Shown here: positions 43,752 to 52,962 of the stretch, piece after piece
Numbering within the stretch: the stretch's first letter is position 1
Layout of the letters: every line of letters begins with the position of its first letter
NCBI GenBank assembly: GCA_039809495.1
Contig: JBDHVC010000005.1
Coordinates: 82,511 to 146,510, forward strand
Source of the DNA: JAFLCL01 sp039809495
GTDB lineage: Bacteria; Myxococcota_A; Polyangia; Polyangiales; Sandaracinaceae
DNA length: 64,000 nt
Direction of reading: 5' to 3'
Translations under genes and position numbers: made by a program
Notes under the pieces: model-generated
What the model was told of the DNA's origin: nothing
What the model saw: the letters and a program-made list of their open reading frames with translations, nothing else
Databases searched by the model: none

Positions 43752-44729
43752 ATGTGGACGACGAGACGTGAAGAGCAGGTGCGAGCCTTGTACGACGAGG
43801 CGCTCGAGGCCCTCGGCCGCGGAGCGCTGCGCGACGCGGAGGAGAAGGCCGATCAGCTCGAGGCGCTCGGCTGGTCGCGCGCCTACGAGATCCGCGCGAT
43901 GGCGCTTCACCGCGCCGGTCGACTCGCCGACGCGATCGCGGCGCTCGATCACGGGATCGGGGCCGCCCCGGGGGACGGCTCGCTCCACCTCCTGCGCGCC
44001 AACCTGCTCGACGCGAGCGGGCGGAGCGACGAGGCGCTCGAGGCCTACGAGGAGGCGCTCCGCGTCGGCAGCGTCGCCTCGATCGACGTCCACTACAACC
44101 GCGCGGTCGCGCGCTTGCGGCGCGGCGACGCGGGCGGGGCGCTCGCCGACGCGGAGCGCGTCGTGACCGAGGCGCCCGAGGCGACCGTCGCGCCGCTCGC
44201 GCTCCGGGTCGCCGTCGACGCCCTGATCACGCTCAATCGCCATGAGGACGCGGTCGCCATCGTCGAGCACCTCCTCGCGAGCGTCGACGCGAGGAGCGCG
44301 GAGGCGTCGCTCCTCCACGGCGTCCTCGCCAAGGCGCTCCTCGCCGCCGAGCGGCCGCTCGAGGAGGTGCTCCGGGTCGCCGCGCGCGCGATCGACGCGG
44401 GCGCCGCGAGCGATGAGCTCCTCGACGTCCTCGCGCGGCTCGCCACGCCAGACGAGCGCCCTCGCTCGCGCTACCGCGTCGTCCTCGACGTGCCCCTCGA
44501 CGCGAGCGCCCCGCGGGATCCACGGATCGGCGCCGAGGCCGCGGGCTACCTCCGCGTCGCGCTCGTCGCCGCGCTCGACGAGGAGGAGGCGCGCGCGCTC
44601 GCGATCCGCCTCGAGCCGAGCGGGCTCCGCGATCGCGTGCGCGTCGAGTCGCTCACGCGCGAGGGCGCGAGCGAGCTTCGGCGCTCCTGCGTCGTCCCGC
44701 CGCTCCAGCGCGCGTTCTACGGCGCGTGA
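43752..44729 (+). CDS. TPR-repeat protein
   Basis: 325 residues. Tetratricopeptide-like pairs: RALYDEALEALGRGALRDAEEKADQLEALGW, YEIRAMALHRAGRLADAIAALDHGIGAAPG, LHLLRANLLDASGRSDEALEAYEEALRVG, and YNRAVARLRRGDAGGALADAERVV. Cytoplasmic; no signal peptide. The C-terminal ~90 residues (YRVVLDVPLDA...LRRSCVVPPLQRAFYGA) are not TPR. Partner unknown. Divergent from the membrane protein gene (142-base gap) and convergent with the next gene. Confidence 0.8.
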   Translation: MWTTRREEQVRALYDEALEALGRGALRDAEEKADQLEALGWSRAYEIRAMALHRAGRLADAIAALDHGIGAAPGDGSLHLLRANLLDASGRSDEALEAYEEALRVGSVASIDVHYNRAVARLRRGDAGGALADAERVVTEAPEATVAPLALRVAVDALITLNRHEDAVAIVEHLLASVDARSAEASLLHGVLAKALLAAERPLEEVLRVAARAIDAGAASDELLDVLARLATPDERPRSRYRVVLDVPLDASAPRDPRIGAEAAGYLRVALVAALDEEEARALAIRLEPSGLRDRVRVESLTREGASELRRSCVVPPLQRAFYGA

Positions 44730-44748
44730 AGGCTGGCGCCGACCCCCG

Positions 44749-45447
44749 TCAGAACATCGCCGAGACGATCGGGATGTTCACGTCGTGGTGCTGGCGAAGC
44801 GGCAGACGCTCGAGCTCCTCGGCGGCGTAGGTGGCGACCTCGGTCGGGACCGGCACGCCGAGCAGGAGCTGACCGCGATAGACCCGCAAGAGCCCGGGGC
44901 CGCCGAGCGTGAGCGCCCGCAGGCGCCCCTCGAGGCGCGCTTGGTCGCCGCTGCCTCCGTCGGGCGCGGCCTCCGAGCCGGCCGGGGCGTCGTCCTGCGT
45001 CGCATCGACGCTGTCGCCGCTCGAGGGCTGGTAGTCCATGTCGGTGTCGGCCTGTCCCGCGTCCTCTGGAGGCGTGTAGGCCGTGAGCGCGAGCGTCCCG
45101 ATGATCGTCGGGACGAGCAGCGCCACGCCGACCGCGAAGAGCGTCACGCCGACCTCGGGCTGGTTGTTCGTCTCGACGTCGAGGAAGTAGCCTCCGACCG
45201 CGCCGCCCGCGCCGCCGATCAGCGGGAAGACGAGGTAAGGCCACCAGTCGCGCGCCCCAGCCGCCGCCGGGATGATGAGCCCCAGCTCGACGCCCACGAG
45301 GCCGAGCCCGATCGTGCCCTTCGGCAGCGAATGGACGGTCGAGACCTGAGCCTCGGCGTGCTTCGGCGCGACCGAAGCCGACGCCACGGCGAGCGTCGCA
45401 CCGACGAGGACGATCGCGGCGCTCCGCAACAACACTGCACGGGCCAT
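44749..45447 (-). CDS. exported membrane protein of unknown function
   Basis: 232 residues from ATG 45447. Signal-like N-terminus (LLRSAAIVLVGATLAVASASVA), then segments LVGVELGLIIPAAAG, WPYLVFPLIGGAGGAVGGYF and TLFAVGVALLVPTIIGTLALTAY, an Asp/Gly-rich linker, and a C-terminal beta-rich end (GGPGLLRVYRGQLLLGVPV). A GGGAGG site sits closer to a TTG (45456) three codons upstream, which may be the true start. Recurs as an orphan in myxobacteria to my impression; no family assigned. Confidence 0.6.
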   Translation of the reverse strand: MARAVLLRSAAIVLVGATLAVASASVAPKHAEAQVSTVHSLPKGTIGLGLVGVELGLIIPAAAGARDWWPYLVFPLIGGAGGAVGGYFLDVETNNQPEVGVTLFAVGVALLVPTIIGTLALTAYTPPEDAGQADTDMDYQPSSGDSVDATQDDAPAGSEAAPDGGSGDQARLEGRLRALTLGGPGLLRVYRGQLLLGVPVPTEVATYAAEELERLPLRQHHDVNIPIVSAMF

Positions 45448-45707
45448 CTCGAACAAGGCACCCTCCCAGGCAAGAACGGAGCGGAGCGTGACACGAGCGC
45501 GCGCCGTCCCGCAACCGAGCGCGCGTGAGGGCCTCCGGGGCGTGGACCGCGAGCCGGTGGCGGAGCGGACGGACGCCGCTCCCCCTCCGTGGCGTGGCAC
45601 CCTCCGAGGGTTCAGACCCCTCGCCCCGGCCTCGGTGGGTCGCCGCGAGGGCGGCTCGGCTCGGCGTCGCCTCGGAGAGCCGATCGACGTCGAAGGAGGA
45701 GGACGGA

Positions 45708-46628
45708 ATGTCTTTCGAGGACAAAGTGGTCATCACCTGCGCCGTCACGGGCGTGCTCGCGAACCGCAAGCAGTGCCCGCACATCCCCTACACGCCGAGG
45801 GAGATCGCGGCCGAGTGCAAGCGCGCCTACGACGCGGGCGCGGCGGTCGTGCACATCCACGCGCGGAGCGACGACGGCTCGCCGACCTTCTCGCCGGAGG
45901 TCTTCCGCGCGATCAAGGAGGAGACGCGCGCCCTCTGCCCGATCATCCTCAACTTCTCGACGGGCACGATCCTCGACGACGTCTCCGACCAGGAGCGCTA
46001 CCTCCGCGAGAGCCGCCCGGAGATCGGCGCCCTCAACATGGGGACGATGAACTACGCGAAGTACTCGAAGAAGCAGAAGCGCTTCGTCTTCGACATGATC
46101 TTCCCGAACCCCTACGAGAAGATCCTGAAGCTGCTCACGGCGATGAACGAGGCGGGCGTCAAGCCCGAGCTCGAGTGCTTCGACACGGGCCACACGGCGG
46201 GCATCGCGCCGCTCCTCGACATGGGCGCGCTCCGGCCGCCCTTCCAGTTCTCGTTCATCGTGAACGTGCTCGGCGGCATCCCCCCGATGCTCGAGTCGCT
46301 CCAGCTGCAGACGAAGATCATGCCGCCCGGCGCCGACTGGGAGGTCATCGGCATCTCGCACTGCCACTGGCGGATGCTCGCGGCGGGGCTCGTCCTCGGC
46401 GGGAACATCCGCACGGGCCTCGAGGATCACCTCTACCTCCCGGGCGGCGAGATGGCCGCGGGGAACGGGCCGATGGTCGAGGTCGCCGCGCGCATGGCCC
46501 GCGACGTCGGCCGGGAGCCCGCCACGGTGGAGGAGGCGCGCGAGCTCCTTCACCTCTACGACTGCGCCGCCGGGCGCGACGCCGCCAAGGACGTCGGCCA
46601 CGCGCCCCGCGCGAGCGAGCCCGCATGA
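45708..46628 (+). CDS. beta-keto acid cleavage enzyme (BKACE/Kce family)
   Basis: 306 residues. Cleaves a beta-keto acid with acetyl-CoA; family members act on 3-keto-5-aminohexanoate and related substrates. Zn ligands His49 and His51 in VVHIHARS; NFSTGTILDD, LNMGTMNY, FDTGHT and GLEDHLYLPGG are the family pattern. A strong AAGGAGGAGGAC site precedes ATG 45708. Overlaps the downstream crotonase gene by 4 bases, so they form an operon for an acyl-CoA or keto-acid pathway. Substrate unknown. The 260-base divergent gap upstream (45448-45707) shows no convincing promoter. Confidence 0.88.
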   Translation: MSFEDKVVITCAVTGVLANRKQCPHIPYTPREIAAECKRAYDAGAAVVHIHARSDDGSPTFSPEVFRAIKEETRALCPIILNFSTGTILDDVSDQERYLRESRPEIGALNMGTMNYAKYSKKQKRFVFDMIFPNPYEKILKLLTAMNEAGVKPELECFDTGHTAGIAPLLDMGALRPPFQFSFIVNVLGGIPPMLESLQLQTKIMPPGADWEVIGISHCHWRMLAAGLVLGGNIRTGLEDHLYLPGGEMAAGNGPMVEVAARMARDVGREPATVEEARELLHLYDCAAGRDAAKDVGHAPRASEPA

Positions 46629-47413
46629 TGGAGGCGCGGCCCTATCGCACGATCGTCACCGCCCTCGAGCGTGGGATCCTCACGATCACGCTGAACGTGC
46701 CCGAGCGGAAGAACCCGCTCGGCCCCGGGATGGTGAACGAGCTGCTCTACGCGCTCGACGACGCGAAGGAGGATCCGGCCGCGCGCGTCGTCGTCCTCAC
46801 GGGCGCGGGCGCGGCCTTCTCGGCGGGCGGCGACCTCAAGCAGATGGCGGGCGACGCCGAGGCGCCCCCGCTCGCGCCGAGGGGCGACTACGTCGATCTG
46901 CTCCTCCGCTTCCGCGCGCTCGGCAAGCCGACGATCGCGAAGGTGAACGGCGTCGCGTACGGGGGCGGCCTCGGCCTCGTCGCCTCGGCGGACTTCGCCC
47001 TCGCGAAGAGGAGCGCGCGCCTGGGCACGCCGGAGATCGATCGCGGCCTCTTCCCGATGATGATCATGGCGGTCCTCCGCCGCGTCGTGAGCCGCCGGCG
47101 CCTCATGGAGCTGATGCTGACGGGCGAGCGGATCGACGCCGACGAGGCCGCGCGGATCGAGCTCGTCAACCGCGCGGTCGACGACGACGCGCTCGACCTG
47201 GAGGTCCAGGCCCTCGCGGAGAAGCTCGCGGCGAAGAGCCCGACGGCGATGCGCCTCGGCCTCGCCGCCTTCCACGAGCAGGCCGATCGCTCGCTCGAGG
47301 AAGCCCTCCCCGTGCTCCGCGATCGGCTCTTCGAGATCCTCGGCACCGAGGACGCGCGCGAGGGCCTCAGCGCCTTCTTCGAGAAGCGCGCGCCGCGCTG
47401 GACCGGGCGCTGA
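46625..47413 (+). CDS. enoyl-CoA hydratase/isomerase (crotonase) family protein
   Basis: 262 residues. Crotonase fold: VVVLTGAGAAFSAGGDLKQM (first oxyanion strand) and AYGGGLGLVASADFALA (second). The Glu in GTPEIDRG corresponds to crotonase Glu164, but the position of Glu144 in GGGLGLV is Gly, so a standard hydratase reaction is doubtful; isomerase, lyase or other crotonase chemistry is possible. ATG 46625 overlaps the BKACE stop (ATGA). Convergent with the subtilase gene. Confidence 0.85.
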   Translation: MMEARPYRTIVTALERGILTITLNVPERKNPLGPGMVNELLYALDDAKEDPAARVVVLTGAGAAFSAGGDLKQMAGDAEAPPLAPRGDYVDLLLRFRALGKPTIAKVNGVAYGGGLGLVASADFALAKRSARLGTPEIDRGLFPMMIMAVLRRVVSRRRLMELMLTGERIDADEAARIELVNRAVDDDALDLEVQALAEKLAAKSPTAMRLGLAAFHEQADRSLEEALPVLRDRLFEILGTEDAREGLSAFFEKRAPRWTGR

Positions 47414-47426
47414 GGCGCGCGCGAAA

Positions 47427-47442
47427 GGCTGACCGATCAGCC
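47427..47442. terminator. hairpin between convergent crotonase and subtilase genes
   Basis: GGCTGA-CCGA-TCAGCC, a perfect 6-bp stem with a 4-base loop. The subtilase stop (complement of 47437-47439) is within one arm. Preceded by GAAA on the plus strand, i.e. TTTC on the minus strand. Confidence 0.6.
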
Positions 47443-49332
47443 CGCGTCGCGAGGCAGCGCCGCCACCCGCTCGGAGCGCGCGATCTGGCGGCCGAGGAGG
47501 GTGAGCGCCGCGGCGCCGAGGACGAGCAGCGGGCCCGCGAAGAAGCCGCCCGCGAGCGAGACGCTCGGATCGAGGGCCTCGACGACGAGGCTCGCCGCGA
47601 CGGCCGCCCCGAGGCCCACGAGGAAGGGACGCAGAGCGCGGTGCTGGAGGAAGACCAGCGAGAGCGCCACCGGCAGCAGGAACGCGGCGAGCACAGCGAC
47701 GGTACCGAAGGGGAAGAGCGCCGCGACGCCGTCGCCCACCCACGCGTCGAGGCTCGAGAGACCGAGGAGATCGAGCGGGAGGAAGGCGAAGCCGCCGGCG
47801 AGCGTGAAGGCGAGGACGCCCGTGAGCCACGGGCGCGAGAGCCCGAGCACGCCGCGGCGCAAGAGCAGGAGGATGACGGCGAGCACGAGGAGCGCCGCGA
47901 GGACGCCGCGCATCATGCCGCGGCCGTCGAGCTGGCGCTCGAGCGCGCGGTCGGCGCGCACGAGGCCCGCGCCGTAGAGGGAGGCCTCGCCGATGGGCTC
48001 CGCCGTCTCGAGGAGCACGCGCTCGATCGCGTCGGGATCCGTCACGCCGCTCGCGCGCACGAGCGCCGCCACGCCCGCGACGTGAGGCGCGGCCATCGAG
48101 GTGCCCTGCCACGCGAGGTAGTCGAAGCGGCGCGGGTCGCGCTGGACGAGCGTGTTCTGGAGCACGCCGTCGGGCAGGCCGTCGCCGTTCTGATCGACGC
48201 GCAGATCGCCGCCCGGCGCCGAGATGTCGAGGCCGCCGCCGCGCGAGCTGTAGGGGGCGAGCTCGCGATCGAGGCGCACGGAGCCCACGGCGATGACGTG
48301 CGGGTGGCGCGCCGGGTACTCGACCGGGGCGCGCCCCGTGTTGCCCGCCGCCGCGACGACGACCACGCCGCGCTCGTGCGCGTAGGCGATCGCCCGCTCG
48401 ATCGTCAGCGACCGCGAGCCGCCGCCGAGCGACATGTTGATGACGTGCGCGCCGTGATCCGCGGCCCAGCGGATCGCCGCGGCGATCGCGCCCCACGTCC
48501 CCGCGCCGCTCCGATCGAGCACGCGGAGCGGCATGATCGACGCGCCCGGCGCGACGCCCGCGACCCCGAGCCCGTTGTCCGTGCTCTGCGCGATCGTGCC
48601 CGCGACGTGCGTCCCGTGGCCGTGCTCGTCCTCGGGGCTCTCGTCGCCGTCGACGAAGTCATAGCCCGGCACGAAGCGCGTCTCTGCAAGGTCGGGCGCC
48701 TGGAGGAAGCGCCCCGCGCTCCGGAACGCGACGCCCGTGTCGATGACGGCGACGACGACGCCGTCGCCGCGCGAGCGCTGCCACGCGCGCGGCATCCCGA
48801 TGAGATCGAGGTGCCACTGGTGGCGGTAGTAGGGATCGTTCGGTCGAAAGCCGCCCTCCCCCTCGGCGGGCGCCACCTCGTCGGGCGCGTCGCTCACGCT
48901 CGCGCTCGCGTCGTCCGCCCCCTCGGGGATCGACCAGATCCGCTCGCGCTCGGCGCCCTCGACGTCCGAGAGGCCGCGCAGCGCCTCGAGCACGTCGCCC
49001 ACCTCGGAGGCGGGCACCTCGAGGCGGTAGAGCTCCGCCTCGTCCGAGAGGAGCGCTCCGAGCTTGTCGCGCGGCGAGTCGTCGACCGTGAACGGGAGCG
49101 GCGCCACCCCGCGCGCGATCGCGTCCCGCACCCGCGCCCACGCGGGCTGCCCCGCCGAGTCGTCCAGATCGACGAGGATCGCCCCCGTCGCCGGGTCCGC
49201 CTCCCCCGCAGCCGTCGACGCCGCCGGCTCGATCCGCGAAGGCGCCACCCGCGCGCGCGTCGCGAGGCCCGCGAGGACGAGGAGCCCGCCCGCGACGGCG
49301 AGCACGCGGAGCCAGAGAGCGCGTGCCTTCAT
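47437..49332 (-). CDS. membrane-tethered subtilisin-like serine protease
   Basis: 631 residues from ATG 49332, preceded by a strong GGAGGAGG site. N-terminal helix or signal (VLAVAGGLLVLAGLA), a pro-region to about 150, the S8 catalytic domain with triad Asp (VIDTGV), His (HGHGTHVAGT) and Ser (GTSMAAPH), and then about five membrane helices at the C-terminus (LAALLVLAVILLLLRR; LTGVLAFTLAGGFAFL; VAVLAAFLLPVALSL...). The catalytic domain probably faces the periplasm. Substrate unknown. The membrane tail is not usual for subtilases. Confidence 0.9.
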   Translation of the reverse strand: MKARALWLRVLAVAGGLLVLAGLATRARVAPSRIEPAASTAAGEADPATGAILVDLDDSAGQPAWARVRDAIARGVAPLPFTVDDSPRDKLGALLSDEAELYRLEVPASEVGDVLEALRGLSDVEGAERERIWSIPEGADDASASVSDAPDEVAPAEGEGGFRPNDPYYRHQWHLDLIGMPRAWQRSRGDGVVVAVIDTGVAFRSAGRFLQAPDLAETRFVPGYDFVDGDESPEDEHGHGTHVAGTIAQSTDNGLGVAGVAPGASIMPLRVLDRSGAGTWGAIAAAIRWAADHGAHVINMSLGGGSRSLTIERAIAYAHERGVVVVAAAGNTGRAPVEYPARHPHVIAVGSVRLDRELAPYSSRGGGLDISAPGGDLRVDQNGDGLPDGVLQNTLVQRDPRRFDYLAWQGTSMAAPHVAGVAALVRASGVTDPDAIERVLLETAEPIGEASLYGAGLVRADRALERQLDGRGMMRGVLAALLVLAVILLLLRRGVLGLSRPWLTGVLAFTLAGGFAFLPLDLLGLSSLDAWVGDGVAALFPFGTVAVLAAFLLPVALSLVFLQHRALRPFLVGLGAAVAASLVVEALDPSVSLAGGFFAGPLLVLGAAALTLLGRQIARSERVAALPRDAG

Positions 49333-49424
49333 CGGACCTCCTCCTCGGATCGACACGGGAGAGGATGGGCCGCGCGGGGGGCGATGTCACCCAGACCGCG
49401 CGCGCGAGCGGCCCCGCCCCATGC

Positions 49425-49453
49425 TTGACCGCCCCGAGCCACGAGACTAGGAA
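49425..49453 (+). promoter_or_regulatory. candidate sigma-70-type promoter of tig
   Basis: TTGACC (49425-49430), 17-base spacer, TAGGAA (49448-49453), 47 bases before the trigger factor ATG, in the divergent gap shared with the subtilase gene. Confidence 0.45.
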
Positions 49454-49500
49454 CGCGCCCTCCCCCTTTCGCGCTCCGAAACCCGCCGAGGAAGCCAAGC

Positions 49501-50886
49501 ATGCAGTCAGAGGTCTCGTCGATCGATCCCGTCACGGTCGAGCTCCACGTCCAGGTCCCCTGGGATCGCTTCCACAAGGGCGTCGAGCTCGAGTACGGCA
49601 AGCTCCAGAAGAGCGCGCGGATCAAGGGCTTCCGGCAGGGCAAGGCGCCGCGCAGCGTGATCGTGCGCCTCTTCGCGAAGAGCGTGCGCGACGAGGTCGC
49701 GTCGAACCTCGTGAACGAGAGCGTCGTCGAGGCGGTGCAGAAGCATGAGCTGCCCGTCGTCTCGACGCCCGTCCTCAAGGAGACGCCGAAGGTCGTCGAC
49801 GGCACGGGGCTCAGCTTCACCGTGAAGCTCGAGGTGCGCCCCACGATCGAGGCGCTCGACAAGGGGCTCGAGCTCGTCCGACGCACCAAGGCCGTCACCG
49901 ACGCCGACGTCGAGGCCGACCTCGAGAAGAAGCGCGAGACCCACGCGACGCTCGAGCCCGTCGAGAGCCCGCGGCCCGCGAAGAAGAGCGACGTCCTCAC
50001 GGTCGACTACGACGTCACGATCGACGGCGAGGCGAAGCCGGAGATGGCGGGCGAGGCCCGCTCGGTCGAGCTCGGCAACGGGCAGCTCCTCGCCGAGATC
50101 GAGGAGGGGCTCACGGGCGCCACGCTCGGCGAGACCAAGACGATCACGCTGAGCCGCGCGGCGGACGACGAGAACAAGGAGCTCGCCGGCAAGACCGTCG
50201 TGTTCGCGATGACCGTGAAGGCGATGAAGGAGCGCCGCGTGCCCGCGCTCGACGACGAGTTCGCGAAGGACGTGGGCGACTACGCGAGCCTCGCCGAGCT
50301 CCGCGCGAAGACGCGCAAGGATCTGGAGGAGAGCGCCGCGGCCGAGGCCGAGCGGACGCTCCGCGACCTCGCGATCGAGCAATTCGTCGAGAAGAACCCG
50401 ATCCCCGTGCCTCCCTCCTTGCTCGAGCAGCAGGTTCGCGCGATGGCGGGCGAATTCCTCCAGCTCTTCCGGATGATGGGGCAGAAGCCGACGCTCACGC
50501 AGGCCATGCTCGACGAGATGAAGCCGCGGGCCGAGGCGAAGGTGCGCGCCGCGCTCCTGCTCGGCGAGCTCGCGCGCAAGGAGAACATCACCGTCTCTCC
50601 GGCGGAGCTCGAGGCCAAGCTCGAGGAGCTCGCCAAGAAGAGCGGCAAGCACATCGCCAAGCTCCGCGTCGAGTACACGGGCGAGAAGCGCGAGCAGCTC
50701 GAGACGCAGCTCCTCGAGGAGAAGCTCCTCCAGAACCTCCTCGGCGGCGCGACGATCACCGACGGGCCGTGGCAGGATCCGAGCGCGAAGACCGAGGCGG
50801 ACGCCGAGGGCTCGAGCGACGAGGGCGCCGCGAAGCCCCAGGCGAAGAAGGCCGCGAAGAAGGCCGCGAAGAAGGAGGAGGCATGA
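49501..50886 (+). CDS. tig: trigger factor
   Basis: 461 residues; ribosome-bound chaperone with peptidyl-prolyl isomerase activity. The ribosome-binding signature GFRQGKAP is at about 41-48, the FKBP domain (SDVLTVDYDVTIDGEA...) at about 160-250, and the C-terminal helical arms follow. The tail is a Lys/Ala-rich KKAAKK run. Its stop overlaps the clpP ATG by 4 bases, so chaperone and protease are co-expressed. Confidence 0.96.
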   Translation: MQSEVSSIDPVTVELHVQVPWDRFHKGVELEYGKLQKSARIKGFRQGKAPRSVIVRLFAKSVRDEVASNLVNESVVEAVQKHELPVVSTPVLKETPKVVDGTGLSFTVKLEVRPTIEALDKGLELVRRTKAVTDADVEADLEKKRETHATLEPVESPRPAKKSDVLTVDYDVTIDGEAKPEMAGEARSVELGNGQLLAEIEEGLTGATLGETKTITLSRAADDENKELAGKTVVFAMTVKAMKERRVPALDDEFAKDVGDYASLAELRAKTRKDLEESAAAEAERTLRDLAIEQFVEKNPIPVPPSLLEQQVRAMAGEFLQLFRMMGQKPTLTQAMLDEMKPRAEAKVRAALLLGELARKENITVSPAELEAKLEELAKKSGKHIAKLRVEYTGEKREQLETQLLEEKLLQNLLGGATITDGPWQDPSAKTEADAEGSSDEGAAKPQAKKAAKKAAKKEEA

Positions 50887-51509
50887 CGGACCGCATCGAT
50901 CGCCCGTACCGCGAGGCGATGACCTTCATCCCGACGGTCATCGAGACGACCCACCGCGGCGAGCGCGAGATGGGCATCGGCTCGCGCCTCCTGCGCGACC
51001 GCATCGTCTTCCTCGGCTCCGAGGTGAACGACGACGTCTCGAACTACATCGTGGCTCAGCTCCTCATCCTCGAGGGCGAGGATCCCGACAAGGAGATCAC
51101 GATGTACATCAACAGCCCCGGCGGCGTGATCACCGCGGGCCTCGCGATCTACGACACGATGCAGTACGTGCGCTGCCCCGTCTCGACGGTGTGCATCGGG
51201 CAGGCGGCCTCGATGGGCGCCGTCCTCCTCGCGGCGGGCTCGAAGGGCCGCAGGCGCTGCCTCCCGAACAGCCGCGTGATGATCCACCAGCCCCACGGCG
51301 GCGCGCGCGGTCAGGCGACCGACATCGAGATCCAGGCGCGCGAGATCGTCCACATGCGCGAGACGCTGAACGAGATCCTCTCGCGGCACACGGGGCAGCC
51401 CGTGGAGAAGATCAAGGCCGACACCGAGCGCGATCGCTTCCTCTCCGCCAAAGAGGCCCTCGACTACGGCATCGTCGACGAGGTGATCGCGTTCCGCAAG
51501 AGCACGTGA
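50883..51509 (+). CDS. clpP: ATP-dependent Clp protease proteolytic subunit
   Basis: 208 residues. Serine protease forming a tetradecamer. Catalytic Ser110 in GQAASMGAVLL, His in MIHQPHGG, Asp in TERDRF. ATG 50883 gives a normal N-terminus and couples to tig. clpX follows after a 116-base gap that has its own candidate promoter. Confidence 0.96.
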   Translation: MTDRIDRPYREAMTFIPTVIETTHRGEREMGIGSRLLRDRIVFLGSEVNDDVSNYIVAQLLILEGEDPDKEITMYINSPGGVITAGLAIYDTMQYVRCPVSTVCIGQAASMGAVLLAAGSKGRRRCLPNSRVMIHQPHGGARGQATDIEIQAREIVHMRETLNEILSRHTGQPVEKIKADTERDRFLSAKEALDYGIVDEVIAFRKST

Positions 51510-51541
51510 GCCGGGGGCTCGCTCGACGGTGAGGTCGCTCG

Positions 51542-51571
51542 TTTGCGGCCTCGCGCGCCGAAGCCTATTCT
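51542..51571 (+). promoter_or_regulatory. candidate promoter of clpX
   Basis: TTTGCG (51542-51547), 18-base spacer, TATTCT (51566-51571), followed by a T-rich stretch, in an otherwise GC-rich gap 55 bases before clpX. Confidence 0.45.
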
Positions 51572-51625
51572 CTTTTTCCGCGCGGACGCGATCGCCCGTG
51601 AGCCGCGCAGAGGAGCTCGAGAGCC

Positions 51626-52891
<1,266 letters not shown>

Positions 52892-52962
52892 GCTCGAGGC
52901 TCGCCCGCGAGCCGTCTCGGCGAGGGCGCCTTGGGGGCGCGCTCGCGAAGCGTAAGGGGTCC

